Assembly (NCBI RefSeq): GCF_004001245.1
Contig: NZ_AP018724.1
Coordinates: 674,501-738,500 of the forward strand
DNA length: 64,000 nt
Origin: Sulfurivermis fontis
Lineage (GTDB): Bacteria; Pseudomonadota; Gammaproteobacteria; Thiohalomonadales; Thiohalomonadaceae
Reading direction: 5' to 3'
Position 1 is the stretch's first letter, and each line of letters opens with the position of its first letter. Under the pieces are notes generated by a model. That model saw only the letters and a program-made list of their open reading frames with translations. It had not been told where the DNA came from and searched no databases. Positions 17,105-26,522 of the stretch are shown piece by piece. Made by a program: the position numbers and the translations under genes.

Positions 17105-19657
17105 ATGTGGCATCTGTTTCGCACCATCAAGGGCTTCATGCTGCTCGCCGCTCTGGCCGGATCCCTGCTGTTGTTTGCCGGCGCCTACGGCGTCGTCGCC
17201 TCACTCTATGATCGGACCGTGCGCGAGGATGCCCGCGAGGTGTCCGAAGTGCTCGCCGGACAGACCTTCGATGCCATGTTTCAGGTAATGCGCAAGGGCT
17301 GGACGCGCGCCGAGCTGGAAGAATTCCTCGCCGCCATGCGCGGCCGTTTCGCCGACACCCCCTACAGCCTGGAGATCTACCGCGGCGAACGCGTCGAGGC
17401 GCTGTACGGCGCCATCGAGCAGCCGCTGCCCGACGCCGCCATCCGGCAGGCATTCGCGGACGGCCGCAACGTGGTGCACGAGGACGATGCCGGTCTGCGC
17501 CACGTCTATCCGCTGCGTGCGCGTCAGGAGTGCTTGGGTTGCCATACCAACGCCGCCGTAGGCGACACCTTGGGGGTGATCGATCTGCGGCAGGATTTGC
17601 GCCCGGTGCTGGAGCGCGCCCGTGCCGGCTTCATGGCGGCGCTGTGGCTGATCGTGCCGGTGATGCTGGCGGGCGCCTTCCTGGTGGCGATGTTCATCCA
17701 CGGCCGCATCGATCATTCGGTGCAACTGCTGCGCGGCCGTGTCGGCCAGGTCAACAAGGTATCCGATCTCGCCCATTTCGCCATGGACGACTCCCAGGTC
17801 GGCTTTCGTGAGCTGGACGACATCCTCGGCGAGGTGCGCGCCCTGGTGGAGCGGCTGCGCGAGTTCGCCGTGGACAAGGACCTGCTGGAGTTCGAGATCC
17901 GCCTGCTGGAGCGCTTCATCATCACCTCCGAGGTGGTGCGCGACTGGCGCGAGTACGTCAATCACCTGTTGCTGGAGATCAACAAGGTGATGGAGGCCTA
18001 TGTGCTGTTCTCCGTGTTCAAGGTCGAGGAAGAGGTCTTCGATCTGGAAATCTTCTGGCGCAACCGCCCCTCGCCGCATATGACCCAGGTGCTGGAGCGC
18101 AGCGTACGTGCCGTATTGCAGCGCCATCCTTACTTCAAGGGCATGGCCTCGGTGGAGGTCAACCACAACACCGCCGATGCCAGCCGCGACATGCCGAACC
18201 TGTCCGAGGCCGACATCGAGTTGCAGAGCAAGAGCCTGTTCGTGGATACGCCGAAGATCGGCGGCATCGTCGGTATCGGTGTGCAGGCCGGCCTCGGCAA
18301 GGATGCCATGCGCCTGTTGGTGATGGAGAGCATCCTCTCCACCCTGCTCAATGTGGTCGGCTCGGTCAAGGCCATCTACAAGTACACCAAGGAGCTGGAG
18401 TATTACGCCACGCGCGACCCGCTCACCCATCTCTACAATCAGCGCGCCTTCTGGGAGCTGCTGGAGTACGAAATGGATCGCGCACGGCGCAAGGGCGAGC
18501 GCCTCGGCTTGCTGATGATCGACATGGACAACTTCAAAAGTGTCAACGATACCTACGGGCATGGTTTCGGCGATGCCTTCCTGCAGGCCTTCGCCAATCT
18601 GCTCAAGCAGGTGTTCCGCCACGGCGATGTGGTGGCGCGCTACGGCGGTGATGAGTTCGTCGTGCTGTTGACCGACACGCCGGAAAACCAGGCCTGGACA
18701 GCGGCGCAGCGCCTGGTGGAGGAGGCCGCGCAGATGAGCCTCACCGCGCCGGACGGTAAGGCGGTACGCGCCACTATTTCCATCGGTATCGCCCTGTGTC
18801 CGGACCATGCCGAGGCGGCGCGCGATCTGTTCCTCATCGCCGACAACCTGATGTATCGCGCCAAGAGCGAGGGCAAGAACCGCGTCATGCTGGCAGGCAG
18901 CGAGGATGTGGCGGAGATCTACCGCGGCATCGGCGCGCAGAGTTTCACTATTCTGGCGGCACTGGAGGAAAAACGCTTCGTGCCCTATTTCCAGCCCATT
19001 GTCGCCGCTGGTGACGGCACGCCCTTCGCCTTCGAGGTGTTGAGCCGCATGCTGGGCGAGAGCGGCGAGGTGGCGGTGGCCGGTGAATACATCGATGTGG
19101 CCGAGCGCATGGGGGTGGTGCACAAGCTGGATTACCAAGTGATGGAGCATGCCTTCGAGGCGGTGCGCCGCACCGGCTATACCGGCAAGTTGTTCGTCAA
19201 TCTGTCGCCCAAGGCGCTGATTCTCGGTGAATTCATGCCGACGGTGGAGCGGCTGGTGGAGCAAAGCGGCATCGATCCGGCGCAGGTGGTGTTCGAATTG
19301 ACCGAGCGCGAGACGGTGCGCAATCTGGCGCTGTTGCAGACCTTCGTCACCGAACTGAAGGCGCGCGGCTTCCAGTTCGCCATTGACGATTTCGGCTCCG
19401 GCTTCTCCTCCTTCCACTATCTCAAGCACTTTCCCATCGATTACGTGAAGATCGACGGCGACTTCATCATCAATCTCATGCACGACGAGCGCGATCAGGT
19501 GTTCGTGCGCCATATGGCGGCGATGGCGCGCGACCTCGGTATCCAGACCATCGCCGAGTTCGTCGAGGATGCCGAGGTGATGATACATGTGCGTGAGGCG
19601 GGGGTTGGTTACGTGCAGGGCTATTTCATCGGCCGGCCGGGGGCGAAGCTGGGCTAG
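17105..19657 (+). CDS. Heme-c sensing membrane GGDEF-EAL protein
   Basis: An 850-residue c-di-GMP protein. An N-terminal helix (FMLLAALAGSLLLFAGAYGVVA) and a second one near residue 180 enclose a periplasmic DUF3365/Tll0287-like domain with a heme-c attachment motif C143-L-G-C146-H147. It is therefore likely to sense redox state or a gas ligand. A long alpha-helical cytoplasmic region leads to a GGDEF domain with intact YGGDEF (513-518) and an EAL domain whose signature reads EVL (644-646). DDFGSGFSSF is kept. Cyclase activity looks intact, while hydrolase activity is less certain because of the EVL change. The gene ends in the CTAG target duplication of an inserted MITE. Confidence 0.88.
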   Translation: MWHLFRTIKGFMLLAALAGSLLLFAGAYGVVASLYDRTVREDAREVSEVLAGQTFDAMFQVMRKGWTRAELEEFLAAMRGRFADTPYSLEIYRGERVEALYGAIEQPLPDAAIRQAFADGRNVVHEDDAGLRHVYPLRARQECLGCHTNAAVGDTLGVIDLRQDLRPVLERARAGFMAALWLIVPVMLAGAFLVAMFIHGRIDHSVQLLRGRVGQVNKVSDLAHFAMDDSQVGFRELDDILGEVRALVERLREFAVDKDLLEFEIRLLERFIITSEVVRDWREYVNHLLLEINKVMEAYVLFSVFKVEEEVFDLEIFWRNRPSPHMTQVLERSVRAVLQRHPYFKGMASVEVNHNTADASRDMPNLSEADIELQSKSLFVDTPKIGGIVGIGVQAGLGKDAMRLLVMESILSTLLNVVGSVKAIYKYTKELEYYATRDPLTHLYNQRAFWELLEYEMDRARRKGERLGLLMIDMDNFKSVNDTYGHGFGDAFLQAFANLLKQVFRHGDVVARYGGDEFVVLLTDTPENQAWTAAQRLVEEAAQMSLTAPDGKAVRATISIGIALCPDHAEAARDLFLIADNLMYRAKSEGKNRVMLAGSEDVAEIYRGIGAQSFTILAALEEKRFVPYFQPIVAAGDGTPFAFEVLSRMLGESGEVAVAGEYIDVAERMGVVHKLDYQVMEHAFEAVRRTGYTGKLFVNLSPKALILGEFMPTVERLVEQSGIDPAQVVFELTERETVRNLALLQTFVTELKARGFQFAIDDFGSGFSSFHYLKHFPIDYVKIDGDFIINLMHDERDQVFVRHMAAMARDLGIQTIAEFVEDAEVMIHVREAGVGYVQGYFIGRPGAKLG

Positions 19658-19862
19658 GGAAGCTCTGAATAAGTTCAGAGCTTCCGCGGCACAGGGATGT
19701 GCCGCCATTTTTCAACGACGATAAGTCGTTGAAAAATGAAGCCAAGCGAAAATCACACTTTTCGCTTGGCGTGGTTTTGTCCATGGATGGACTTATGTCG
19801 CGCAGCCCAGGGAAGGGCGGGAGCGACCCGAGAAGTCCAGGATGGACTTATTCAGACCTTCC
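19658..19862 (+). mobile_element. 205-bp IS5-like MITE, copy 1
   Basis: The element starts GGAAGCTCTGAATAAGT and ends with the imperfect inverse, which read backwards is GGAAGGTCTGAATAAGT. It is flanked by CTAG (19654-19657 and 19863-19866), a 4-bp target duplication. It encodes nothing. Inside are several hairpins: the left tip itself, GGCACA/TGTGCC, a 12-bp stem TTTTTCAACGAC/GTCGTTGAAAAA and a 12-bp stem GCCAAGCGAAAA/TTTTCGCTTGGC. The target YTAR and the tip sequence are those of IS5-group elements. It separates the heme GGDEF-EAL gene from a histidine kinase gene. Confidence 0.85.
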
Positions 19863-19896
19863 CTAGGGAGAACCATCGGCCGGTGGAGGCGGGCGC

Positions 19897-21252
19897 ATGC
19901 AGAGGCAAGAGGAAAGCAATGTCGCCACGGACCGCCGCTGGGTCGTGTTGCCGGCGCTGCTGGCGGCGGCCGCCTGCGGCGGTGTGCTGGGCCGCAGTCT
20001 CGGTTGTGCGGCCCCCTGGGATGCATCGCTGCCGTTCGCTGTGGCGGCCGGACTGCTGGCCAGCGGTGCGGTACTGATATGGTGCCTGTGGCGGATGCGT
20101 GGTTCCTGCCGGCGCGATGCCGCCGCCGTACAGCAGTTGAGTGCGGCGCTGGAGCAGAGCCGTGTCGCCGAGCAGGTGTTGCAGCGCCGCGAGCATTTCT
20201 ATCTCACCATCCTCGAGGACATTCCGGAGATGATCTGCCGCTGGTATCCCGACGGCCGTATCAGCTACGTCAACGAGGCCTATTGCCGTCATTTCCAGGT
20301 GTCACGCGAAGAGTTGTTGCGTCAGGGCGGTTTTCCCCTGTTTCACCCCGGTGCCGGACGTCGTGACGCGGCGCTGTACCATGAGCAGCCAGTAGTGGTG
20401 ATGGAGTATCCGGTGCAGCAGGACGATGGGTCGCAGCGTTGGGAACGTTGGGTGGATCGCGCGCTGTTCAACGACGATGGTTCCATCCGTGAGTTCCAGT
20501 CGGTAGGCGAAGATATCACCGCGCGCAAGCATGCCGAGCAGGAGACGGCACGGCTGCTGGAGGAGAATCGCCGCCTGGCGCGCATGGCCCTGGCGATCCA
20601 GGAAGAGGAGCGCGCCAATCTGGCGCGCGAGCTGCACGATGAATTGGGGCAGTCGCTTACCGCCATTCGTGCCGAGGCGGAGTGCGTGTTGCAACTCAAT
20701 CGTGATCGCAGTGCGCTGATCAGTGAGTGCGCCAGTTCCATCAATGCCGTCGCCGGCCAGGTGTACGTCACGGTGCGCGGCATGATGCGGCGTCTCCGTC
20801 CGTCGTTACTCGACGATCTGGGGCTGGTGGCCGCGCTGGAGGAACTGCTGCAGCAGTGGCACGGCCATCATCCTGAAGTGGTGCTGGAGAGTTCGCTGTC
20901 AGCACCACCTTCACTGCCGCAGACGGTGGAGTTGACGGCGTATCGCATTGCCCAAGAGGCGCTGACCAACATCAGCAAGCATGCCGCCGCCAGCCGGGTG
21001 ACGGTATCGTTGCGCCCGGCCGCAGGGCGGCTGGAACTGTGTGTGCGCGACGACGGGGTCGGCATCGACAAGCGTGCCGCTGACCGTGGTTTCGGCCTGC
21101 TCGGCATGCGCGAGCGTGCGCTGGTGGTAGGTGGCGAGTTTCATGTCTCCACGGGGCCGGGCACGGGAACGACCGTGCGTGCCGTGCTGCCGTTGACGGA
21201 ACGGGAGGTGCAAGATGCCGGGAGAGACTATCCGGATCCTGCTGGTGGATGA
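19897..21252 (+). CDS. PAS-containing NarL-type sensor histidine kinase
   Basis: The 451-residue kinase has two N-terminal membrane helices (about residues 13-60) with almost no periplasmic loop. A coiled coil and a PAS domain (about 95-215: HFYLTILEDIPEMICRWYPDGRISYVNEAYC, closing SVGEDITARK) follow. The HisKA_3 dimerisation region ARELHDELGQSLTAI carries the phosphorylated His247. The HATPase blocks are YRIAQEALTNISKHAAAS and VRDDGVGID...GFGLLGMRERA. ATG at 19897 has GGAGG at 19885-19889. Its end overlaps the first response regulator by 38 bp. Confidence 0.9.
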   Translation: MQRQEESNVATDRRWVVLPALLAAAACGGVLGRSLGCAAPWDASLPFAVAAGLLASGAVLIWCLWRMRGSCRRDAAAVQQLSAALEQSRVAEQVLQRREHFYLTILEDIPEMICRWYPDGRISYVNEAYCRHFQVSREELLRQGGFPLFHPGAGRRDAALYHEQPVVVMEYPVQQDDGSQRWERWVDRALFNDDGSIREFQSVGEDITARKHAEQETARLLEENRRLARMALAIQEEERANLARELHDELGQSLTAIRAEAECVLQLNRDRSALISECASSINAVAGQVYVTVRGMMRRLRPSLLDDLGLVAALEELLQQWHGHHPEVVLESSLSAPPSLPQTVELTAYRIAQEALTNISKHAAASRVTVSLRPAAGRLELCVRDDGVGIDKRAADRGFGLLGMRERALVVGGEFHVSTGPGTGTTVRAVLPLTEREVQDAGRDYPDPAGG

Positions 21253-21847
21253 CCATCCGGTGGTGCGCGCCGGGTTTCACCGCCTGCTGGAGGTGAATGC
21301 GGGGGTGGTGGTGGCCGAGGCGAGCAGCGGGGAGGAGGCGGTGCAGTTGTATGCGGCGACCGCTCCCGACGTGGTGGTGCTGGACCTGGCCATGCCGGGT
21401 ATCGGCGGCCTGGAGACGGTGCGTCGCATCCTGGCGCGCGATGGCGAGGCGCGTATCCTGGTGTTCAGCATTCACGACAATGAAGCGATGCTGTCGCGCG
21501 CATTGCAGGCCGGTGCCCTGGGTTATCTGACGAAGCAGTCGGCGCCGGCGATCCTGTTGGAGGCGGTGCATGCGGTGGCCGAGGGGCGCATGTATATCGA
21601 CCCCGATCTCGTGGGACACGCCCTGGGCGGCGGTCGCGACGGGCTGCTGGAGCGGTTGACGCCGCGTGAGTTCGAGGTGTTTCGCCTGCTGGCGGAGGGA
21701 CATTCGGTCAACGAGATCGCCAATCTGCTGTCCATCAGCCCGAAGACCGCCGGTGTGCACCACACCCGTATCATGCACAAGCTGGAAGTGAAGACATCGG
21801 CACAACTGGTGCGCCTCGCGCTGCGCCATGGTGTGATCATGCCGTGA
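21215..21847 (+). CDS. NarL/FixJ-family response regulator 1
   Basis: A 210-residue regulator. The receiver domain has the acidic pair DD (IRILLVDDHPVVRAG), phospho-acceptor Asp57 (VVVLDLAMPGIGG) and the Lys of TKQS. The LuxR-type HTH follows: LTPREFEVFRLLAEGHSVNEIANLLSISPKTAGVHHTRIMHKLEV. It overlaps the kinase gene by 38 bp, so it is the cognate partner. A close paralogue lies about 240 bp downstream. Confidence 0.92.
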   Translation: MPGETIRILLVDDHPVVRAGFHRLLEVNAGVVVAEASSGEEAVQLYAATAPDVVVLDLAMPGIGGLETVRRILARDGEARILVFSIHDNEAMLSRALQAGALGYLTKQSAPAILLEAVHAVAEGRMYIDPDLVGHALGGGRDGLLERLTPREFEVFRLLAEGHSVNEIANLLSISPKTAGVHHTRIMHKLEVKTSAQLVRLALRHGVIMP

Positions 21848-22084
21848 GTTGTCCCGGTAATCGTTGATTGTTTTGCTTGTAAGTCTTCTTGTGACGCTCC
21901 GTGCGGTGATGGCCGGTCAGGTCGCCGCGTGTCTTTATGGCGGGTGCCAAATGCAAGCCTGGCGCCGGGGGCTGCGGCACCAAAAATACGCCATCTGCTT
22001 ATTTCCCAATTCCTGCGCAACAGGCATCTTGCCCGCATGGTCGGCGGCGGGTGTCGCGGCGTTGGTACTGAAACACGGGTAGTG

Positions 22085-22726
22085 ATGAGCGGTGACAAGA
22101 TTTCCGCCCTGGTGGCGGATGACCATCCGGTGGCGCGCATCGGCATGCGTCGATTATTGGAGGTGAATGGAATTGGTGTCGTGGCCGAGGCCGCCACCGG
22201 GGAAGAGGCCTATCGTCTGTACGAATTCCATCGGCCCGACATGGTGTTGATGGACATGCGCATGCCAGGCATCGGCGGTCTGGAGGCGGTGCGCCGCATC
22301 CGCCTGCGCGATGCCGCTGCCCGCATCCTGATGCTGAGCGTCTCGGACAGCACGGCGCTGTTTCAGCAGGCGCTCGGTCTGGGGGTGGCGGGCTATCTCA
22401 CCAAGAGCGCCGCGCCCGCCGAGATCGTCAGCGCGGTACGGCGTGTGGCGGCCGGCGGCAAGCATTTTGATCAGGTACTGCTCGCAAAGAGTAACGGTGC
22501 ACCAGGCGAGGCGCCGCGCCCGTTGCTGCAGGTGCTGACGCCGCGCGAGTTCGAGGTGTTCCGTCTGCTGGCGGAAGGGTATTCGGTTACAGAAATTGCG
22601 GGTATTCTGTCGATCAGCCCGAAGACCGCGGGTGTCCACCACACCCGCATCATGCACAAGCTGGGGATCCGTTCACCGGTGCAGCTCGTGCGTCTGGCCT
22701 TTCAACAGGGAGTGATCACGTTGTGA
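22085..22726 (+). CDS. NarL/FixJ-family response regulator 2 (paralogue)
   Basis: The product has 213 residues from ATG at 22085, or from GTG three bases earlier. The receiver contains ADDHPVARIG, Asp57 in MVLMDMRMPGIGG and TKSAAP; the HTH is nearly identical to that of regulator 1 (LTPREFEVFRLLAEGYSVTEIAGILSISPKTAGVHHTRIMHKL). The pair clearly arose by duplication. The 237 bp between them have no comparable coding content; an upstream extension of this frame to 21929 lacks receiver similarity. It may share the upstream kinase or answer to another one. Confidence 0.9.
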   Translation: MSGDKISALVADDHPVARIGMRRLLEVNGIGVVAEAATGEEAYRLYEFHRPDMVLMDMRMPGIGGLEAVRRIRLRDAAARILMLSVSDSTALFQQALGLGVAGYLTKSAAPAEIVSAVRRVAAGGKHFDQVLLAKSNGAPGEAPRPLLQVLTPREFEVFRLLAEGYSVTEIAGILSISPKTAGVHHTRIMHKLGIRSPVQLVRLAFQQGVITL

Positions 22727-22730
22727 ATAA

Positions 22731-22760
22731 GGGAAGCTCTGAACTTATTCAGAGCTTCCC
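22731..22760 (+). terminator. Hairpin equal to an inverted MITE tip
   Basis: GGGAAGCTCTGAA, a TTAT-centred loop and TTCAGAGCTTCCC form a 13-bp perfect stem 4 bp after the response regulator stop. The 28 central bases are the exact reverse complement of the first 28 bp of the 205-bp MITE. No T-run follows, so termination would be inefficient or Rho-assisted. It may be a MITE remnant reused as an mRNA 3' end. Confidence 0.55.
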
Positions 22761-22792
22761 TAAGACAATAACAACAGCGGAGGAGAGACAGT

Positions 22793-23266
22793 ATGAGCAT
22801 ACTATCGTGGTTGAAGAGTGTTACCCAGGGCGGCGCTGACGTCGCCGATAACATTGCCCTCCAGCCGTTGCAGTTTGCTGCCGGCGAGGAGGAGTTCCGC
22901 GGCCTGAACATGAAGCAGGCACTGGATGCGCACATCGCCTGGACACGGCGCATCGAGAATCATCTGAAAGGCGGCGATGACAGCCGCTACGAGGTGGCCG
23001 AGGTGGCCGCCGACCATCTGTGTACCCTCGGCAAGTGGATTCACGGCGCCGCCCAGATTGAGTTTGGCCGGACGCCGGAGTATGCCGACCTGCGCCGGGT
23101 GCATGCCGATTTTCACATCGCCGTCGGTGCGGTGCTGAACGATGTGGACAACGGCACCGTCACCGATGCCGAGCAGACCCTCAAGAAAATCCGTCATAAA
23201 TCCGGAGAGGTGCAGCTGGCACTGATCCGTCTCTACGCGGCGGCACGATCGGCGGGCATGCACTGA
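22793..23266 (+). CDS. Stand-alone CZB (zinc-binding) domain protein
   Basis: This 157-residue cytoplasmic protein carries the chemoreceptor zinc-binding signature: LDAHIAWTRRIENHL (first His), DHLCTLGKWIHG (Cys of CxLGxW) and LRRVHADFHIAVG (two His). These residues bind Zn2+ tightly in known CZB domains. No other domain is present. It sits 29 bp before a GGDEF-EAL gene, so it may be a zinc- or oxidant-responsive partner of that enzyme; this is inferred from position. GGAGGAGAG precedes the start. Confidence 0.82.
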   Translation: MSILSWLKSVTQGGADVADNIALQPLQFAAGEEEFRGLNMKQALDAHIAWTRRIENHLKGGDDSRYEVAEVAADHLCTLGKWIHGAAQIEFGRTPEYADLRRVHADFHIAVGAVLNDVDNGTVTDAEQTLKKIRHKSGEVQLALIRLYAAARSAGMH

Positions 23267-23294
23267 AGCAGGCGCCGCGCAGGCGCTGTCCACC

Positions 23295-26200
23295 ATGCAG
23301 TTATTTCGACTCTTCCTGCTGTTTGCCCTGGTGCTCACGGCACTGCTGGCGATCCCCGCCGGCGTGGTGCTGTGGGATGCCGGTGCACGTCTGCGCGAGG
23401 TACGTGATGCCGAGGTTGTGCTGACGCGCCTGCAGCAACTGTCGACACAATTGCGGGCCGTGCACGAACGACAGTATGCCGCGCTGCGCGGGCACAGCGA
23501 CGCCCGTCCCGAACCGTTGCCCGGGCGGTGTACCGCGGCTGCCGCCGTGGTGCCGACTGCGGCCGGGGGGGCGGGACTGCCTGCCGATTTGCCCGCCACT
23601 GCTCCGGCATTGTTGCAGCAGGCCGAGCAGGAGGTCGCTGCCGTACGTCTGCCGCCGCCGCTGGTCCTGCCGGTAATCGCCTGGCTCGATCTGTTGCGCA
23701 GCCTCGATTATGCGGCGCGCGAGCGCGAACTGGCCTGGCAGCTGGCGCAGGGCGGCAGCGAGGCGACTCTGGCGACGCTGTTCGAGCTGTGCGGCCTGGC
23801 GGTGCGGCTGGACGACGTGCTGCAACGGCGCCTCGTGCGGGAGCTGCCGCCGGCGCTGTCGCTGGCTACCGCTTCCATTGTCCACGGCGTATCCGCGCCG
23901 GAGCCCGGCAAGTGCGCCCAGGCCGGTGATGACGCGGCACTGGCCTCGCGCCACATGACGGCCGCGGCACGCCATGCGGCGCTGCTGACGGTCGAGCGGC
24001 AATATGGCCAATGGATCAGTGACCAGGCGCAGCAACTGCTGCTGCAGGCCTGGCTGCGCGGCTTCGTCATCGTCTGCGCTGGTGGTGCCGCACTGCTGGC
24101 CATGTCGCTGTTCGGCTTTGGCGTGCTGCGCTTTCATGCCCGCCCTGTGCTGTCCCTGTCGCGGGTCCTCCATGCCCTGCGGCAGGATGCGACGGCAACG
24201 GCGCGCGCCGCTGCCGGTGGCAGTGGCGAGATGGCTGCGCTGGGCAGTTCCATCAATGAACTGGTGGATCGCTGGCAGGCCCACGATCACTATCACCGTC
24301 TGGCCGACAGCGTGTTCGAACATGCCCTGGACGGCATCCTCGTCACCGACGCCGCCGGCGTCATCCAGGCGGTGAATCCGGCCCTGGGACGCATGATGGC
24401 CTATCCGGGGCGCGCCCTGATGTACCGCAATGTGCGCCTGTTCAAGTCCGGTTGTCATGATGCGGAATTCTATCGGTCGATGTGGCAGGCGATCTCGCAG
24501 CAGGGTCAGTGGAGCGGCGAGATATGGAACCGGCGCGGCGATGGTGAACTGGCGTTGCTGCGCCTGTCCATCGCGGCGGTGCGCGATGCGGCGGGAGAGC
24601 TGTTGCACTACGTCGGCATCTACAGCGACGTCACCGAGCAGCGTCGCGCCGAAGAGGCCCTGCACCGCGCCCACGATTACCAGCGCACCATTCTTGCCGC
24701 GCTGGGTGAAGGACTGTACTGCGTCGATGGCGAGGGGTTCCTGCGCTTTCTCAATCCGGCGGCGGAACGGATGCTGGGCTGGCGCGAGAGCGAATTGCTC
24801 GGCCGCAATGCCCATGACGCCTTCCACGGCAAGCGGCCCGACGGCACGCCGCTGCCGCGCAGCGAGTGCGCCTTGCTGGGGGTGTTTCGTGACGGCGCCT
24901 CCTATCATGGTGAGGAAATGTTCACCCGGCGCGACGGCCGCAGCTTTCCGGTGGAATGCCATTCCACGCCACTGTACGAGAACGGCACCATCACCGGCGC
25001 CGTGGTGGCGTTCACCGACATCAGCCGGCGCAAGGAGGACGAACAGCGCATCCTGCATCTGGCCTACCACGATGGCCTGACCGGGCTGGCCAACCGCAGC
25101 TTCCTGCTGCAGCATCTGCGCCTGCTCATCGCCCAGGGGCACCGCCACCCCATGCCGCTGGCGGTGCTGTTCCTCGACCTCGATCGCTTCAAGCAGGTCA
25201 ACGATTCACTCGGTCATCATATCGGCGATACCTTGCTGATGCAGGTGGCGGCGCGCCTGCGCGGCGTGCTGCGCAGCGGCGACATGCTGGCGCGCCAGGG
25301 TGGCGACGAGTTCATCGTGGTATGCAGCGCCGAGCCGGACGGTGGCGCGGTCTGCCCGGCGGCACTGCGTGTGGCGGCAAAGATCCATGCCGTGCTGGGT
25401 CAACCCTTCAGCATCGACGGGCAGGAGCTGTTCATCGGCGCCAGTATCGGCATCAGCTGCCTGCCGGAGCATGGTATCGATGCCGACATTCTGCTGCGCC
25501 GTGCCGACCAGGCCATGTACCAGGCCAAGCAGGCCGGGCTCGATACCGCCATCTATACCCCGGGAGGCGAGCGCTACGTGCAGGACCGCCTGACGCTGGA
25601 GACCCGCCTGCGCGGGGCGCTGGCGCGCAACGAGTTGCGTACCCTGGTACAGCCGGTGGTGGAGCTGGCCAGCGGCCGCATCATCGGCGGTGAGGTGTTG
25701 CTGCGCTGGAACGATCAGGGGCGGCTGGTTGCGCCGGAACAATTCATCCCGCTGGCGGAGGAGACCGGCCAGATCATCGCCATCGGCGCCTGGGTCAATG
25801 CGGAGGCCTGCCGGCTGGCGGCGCAGTGGCGCGCCCTGGTGCCGGATTTCGTGCTGGCCGTGAACCTGTCGCCGCGCCAGCTGTTCGACCAGCACCTGCT
25901 GCGCGACCTGTGCAGTGCCATGGGGAGTCATGGCCTGGCGGGGAATGCCCTGGAGCTGGAGATCACTGAAACCGTCACCATGTCGCTGCCGCGGCGCGCC
26001 CGCCGCAGCATCCACTGGTTGCGCCAGCGCGGTCTGCGCCTGTCCATCGACGACTTCGGTACCGGTCATTCCAGCCTGAAGCGCCTGCAGGAGATCACCG
26101 CCGACCGCCTCAAGATCGATCGCTCCTTCGTCCAGGGCCTGCCGGAGGCGGGCCACAGCGTGACCATCGTGCGCAACACCATCGCCCTGGCCCATGACCT

Positions 26201-26393
26201 CGGCATGGAGGTGATTGCCGAGGGTGTCGAGACGGAGGCGCAGCGCCGGCTGCTGGCGGAACTGGGCTGCGACCTCGTCCAGGGATTCCTCTATAGCCGC
26301 CCGGTGGAGCCGGAGGCCTTTACCCGTTTGCTGCAGAGCGGCCTCATCTCGCCGGAGGACGGCGGCAATACGGACAGTACGCAGCCACAATAG
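23295..26393 (+). CDS. Membrane PAS-PAS-GGDEF-EAL protein
   Basis: A 1032-residue protein. The first helix (LFRLFLLFALVLTALLAIPAGVVLW) and a second near residue 255 (GFVIVCAGGAALLAMSLFGFGVL) bound a periplasmic sensory region of about 220 residues. A HAMP-like linker, a PAS at about 335-455 (ALDGILVTDAAGVIQAVNPAL) and a second PAS at about 460-580 follow. The GGDEF domain has intact GGDEF at 669-673. The EAL domain has EVL at 800-802 instead of EAL but keeps DDFGTGHSSL and AEGVETEAQ. Cyclase activity is likely; phosphodiesterase activity is less certain. Confidence 0.88.
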   Translation: MQLFRLFLLFALVLTALLAIPAGVVLWDAGARLREVRDAEVVLTRLQQLSTQLRAVHERQYAALRGHSDARPEPLPGRCTAAAAVVPTAAGGAGLPADLPATAPALLQQAEQEVAAVRLPPPLVLPVIAWLDLLRSLDYAARERELAWQLAQGGSEATLATLFELCGLAVRLDDVLQRRLVRELPPALSLATASIVHGVSAPEPGKCAQAGDDAALASRHMTAAARHAALLTVERQYGQWISDQAQQLLLQAWLRGFVIVCAGGAALLAMSLFGFGVLRFHARPVLSLSRVLHALRQDATATARAAAGGSGEMAALGSSINELVDRWQAHDHYHRLADSVFEHALDGILVTDAAGVIQAVNPALGRMMAYPGRALMYRNVRLFKSGCHDAEFYRSMWQAISQQGQWSGEIWNRRGDGELALLRLSIAAVRDAAGELLHYVGIYSDVTEQRRAEEALHRAHDYQRTILAALGEGLYCVDGEGFLRFLNPAAERMLGWRESELLGRNAHDAFHGKRPDGTPLPRSECALLGVFRDGASYHGEEMFTRRDGRSFPVECHSTPLYENGTITGAVVAFTDISRRKEDEQRILHLAYHDGLTGLANRSFLLQHLRLLIAQGHRHPMPLAVLFLDLDRFKQVNDSLGHHIGDTLLMQVAARLRGVLRSGDMLARQGGDEFIVVCSAEPDGGAVCPAALRVAAKIHAVLGQPFSIDGQELFIGASIGISCLPEHGIDADILLRRADQAMYQAKQAGLDTAIYTPGGERYVQDRLTLETRLRGALARNELRTLVQPVVELASGRIIGGEVLLRWNDQGRLVAPEQFIPLAEETGQIIAIGAWVNAEACRLAAQWRALVPDFVLAVNLSPRQLFDQHLLRDLCSAMGSHGLAGNALELEITETVTMSLPRRARRSIHWLRQRGLRLSIDDFGTGHSSLKRLQEITADRLKIDRSFVQGLPEAGHSVTIVRNTIALAHDLGMEVIAEGVETEAQRRLLAELGCDLVQGFLYSRPVEPEAFTRLLQSGLISPEDGGNTDSTQPQ

Positions 26394-26522
26394 ACCGGGC
26401 TGCCGCGCCATGGCGGCGTGGCCTGCCCCTGGGCAACGAGTGGTTGCGCAGCCGCTTCGCGCCGAACTCCGGTCCGGTTTCTCGCGCTTGTAATTTGTGT
26501 GCCGGGTTTGTAGGGTGCGCGC

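Noticed and set aside
17201-19708. An 835-codon minus-strand frame opposite the heme GGDEF-EAL gene
   Set aside because: It is a GC-driven mirror frame rich in His, Gln and Leu with no domain; the plus strand has complete catalytic motifs.
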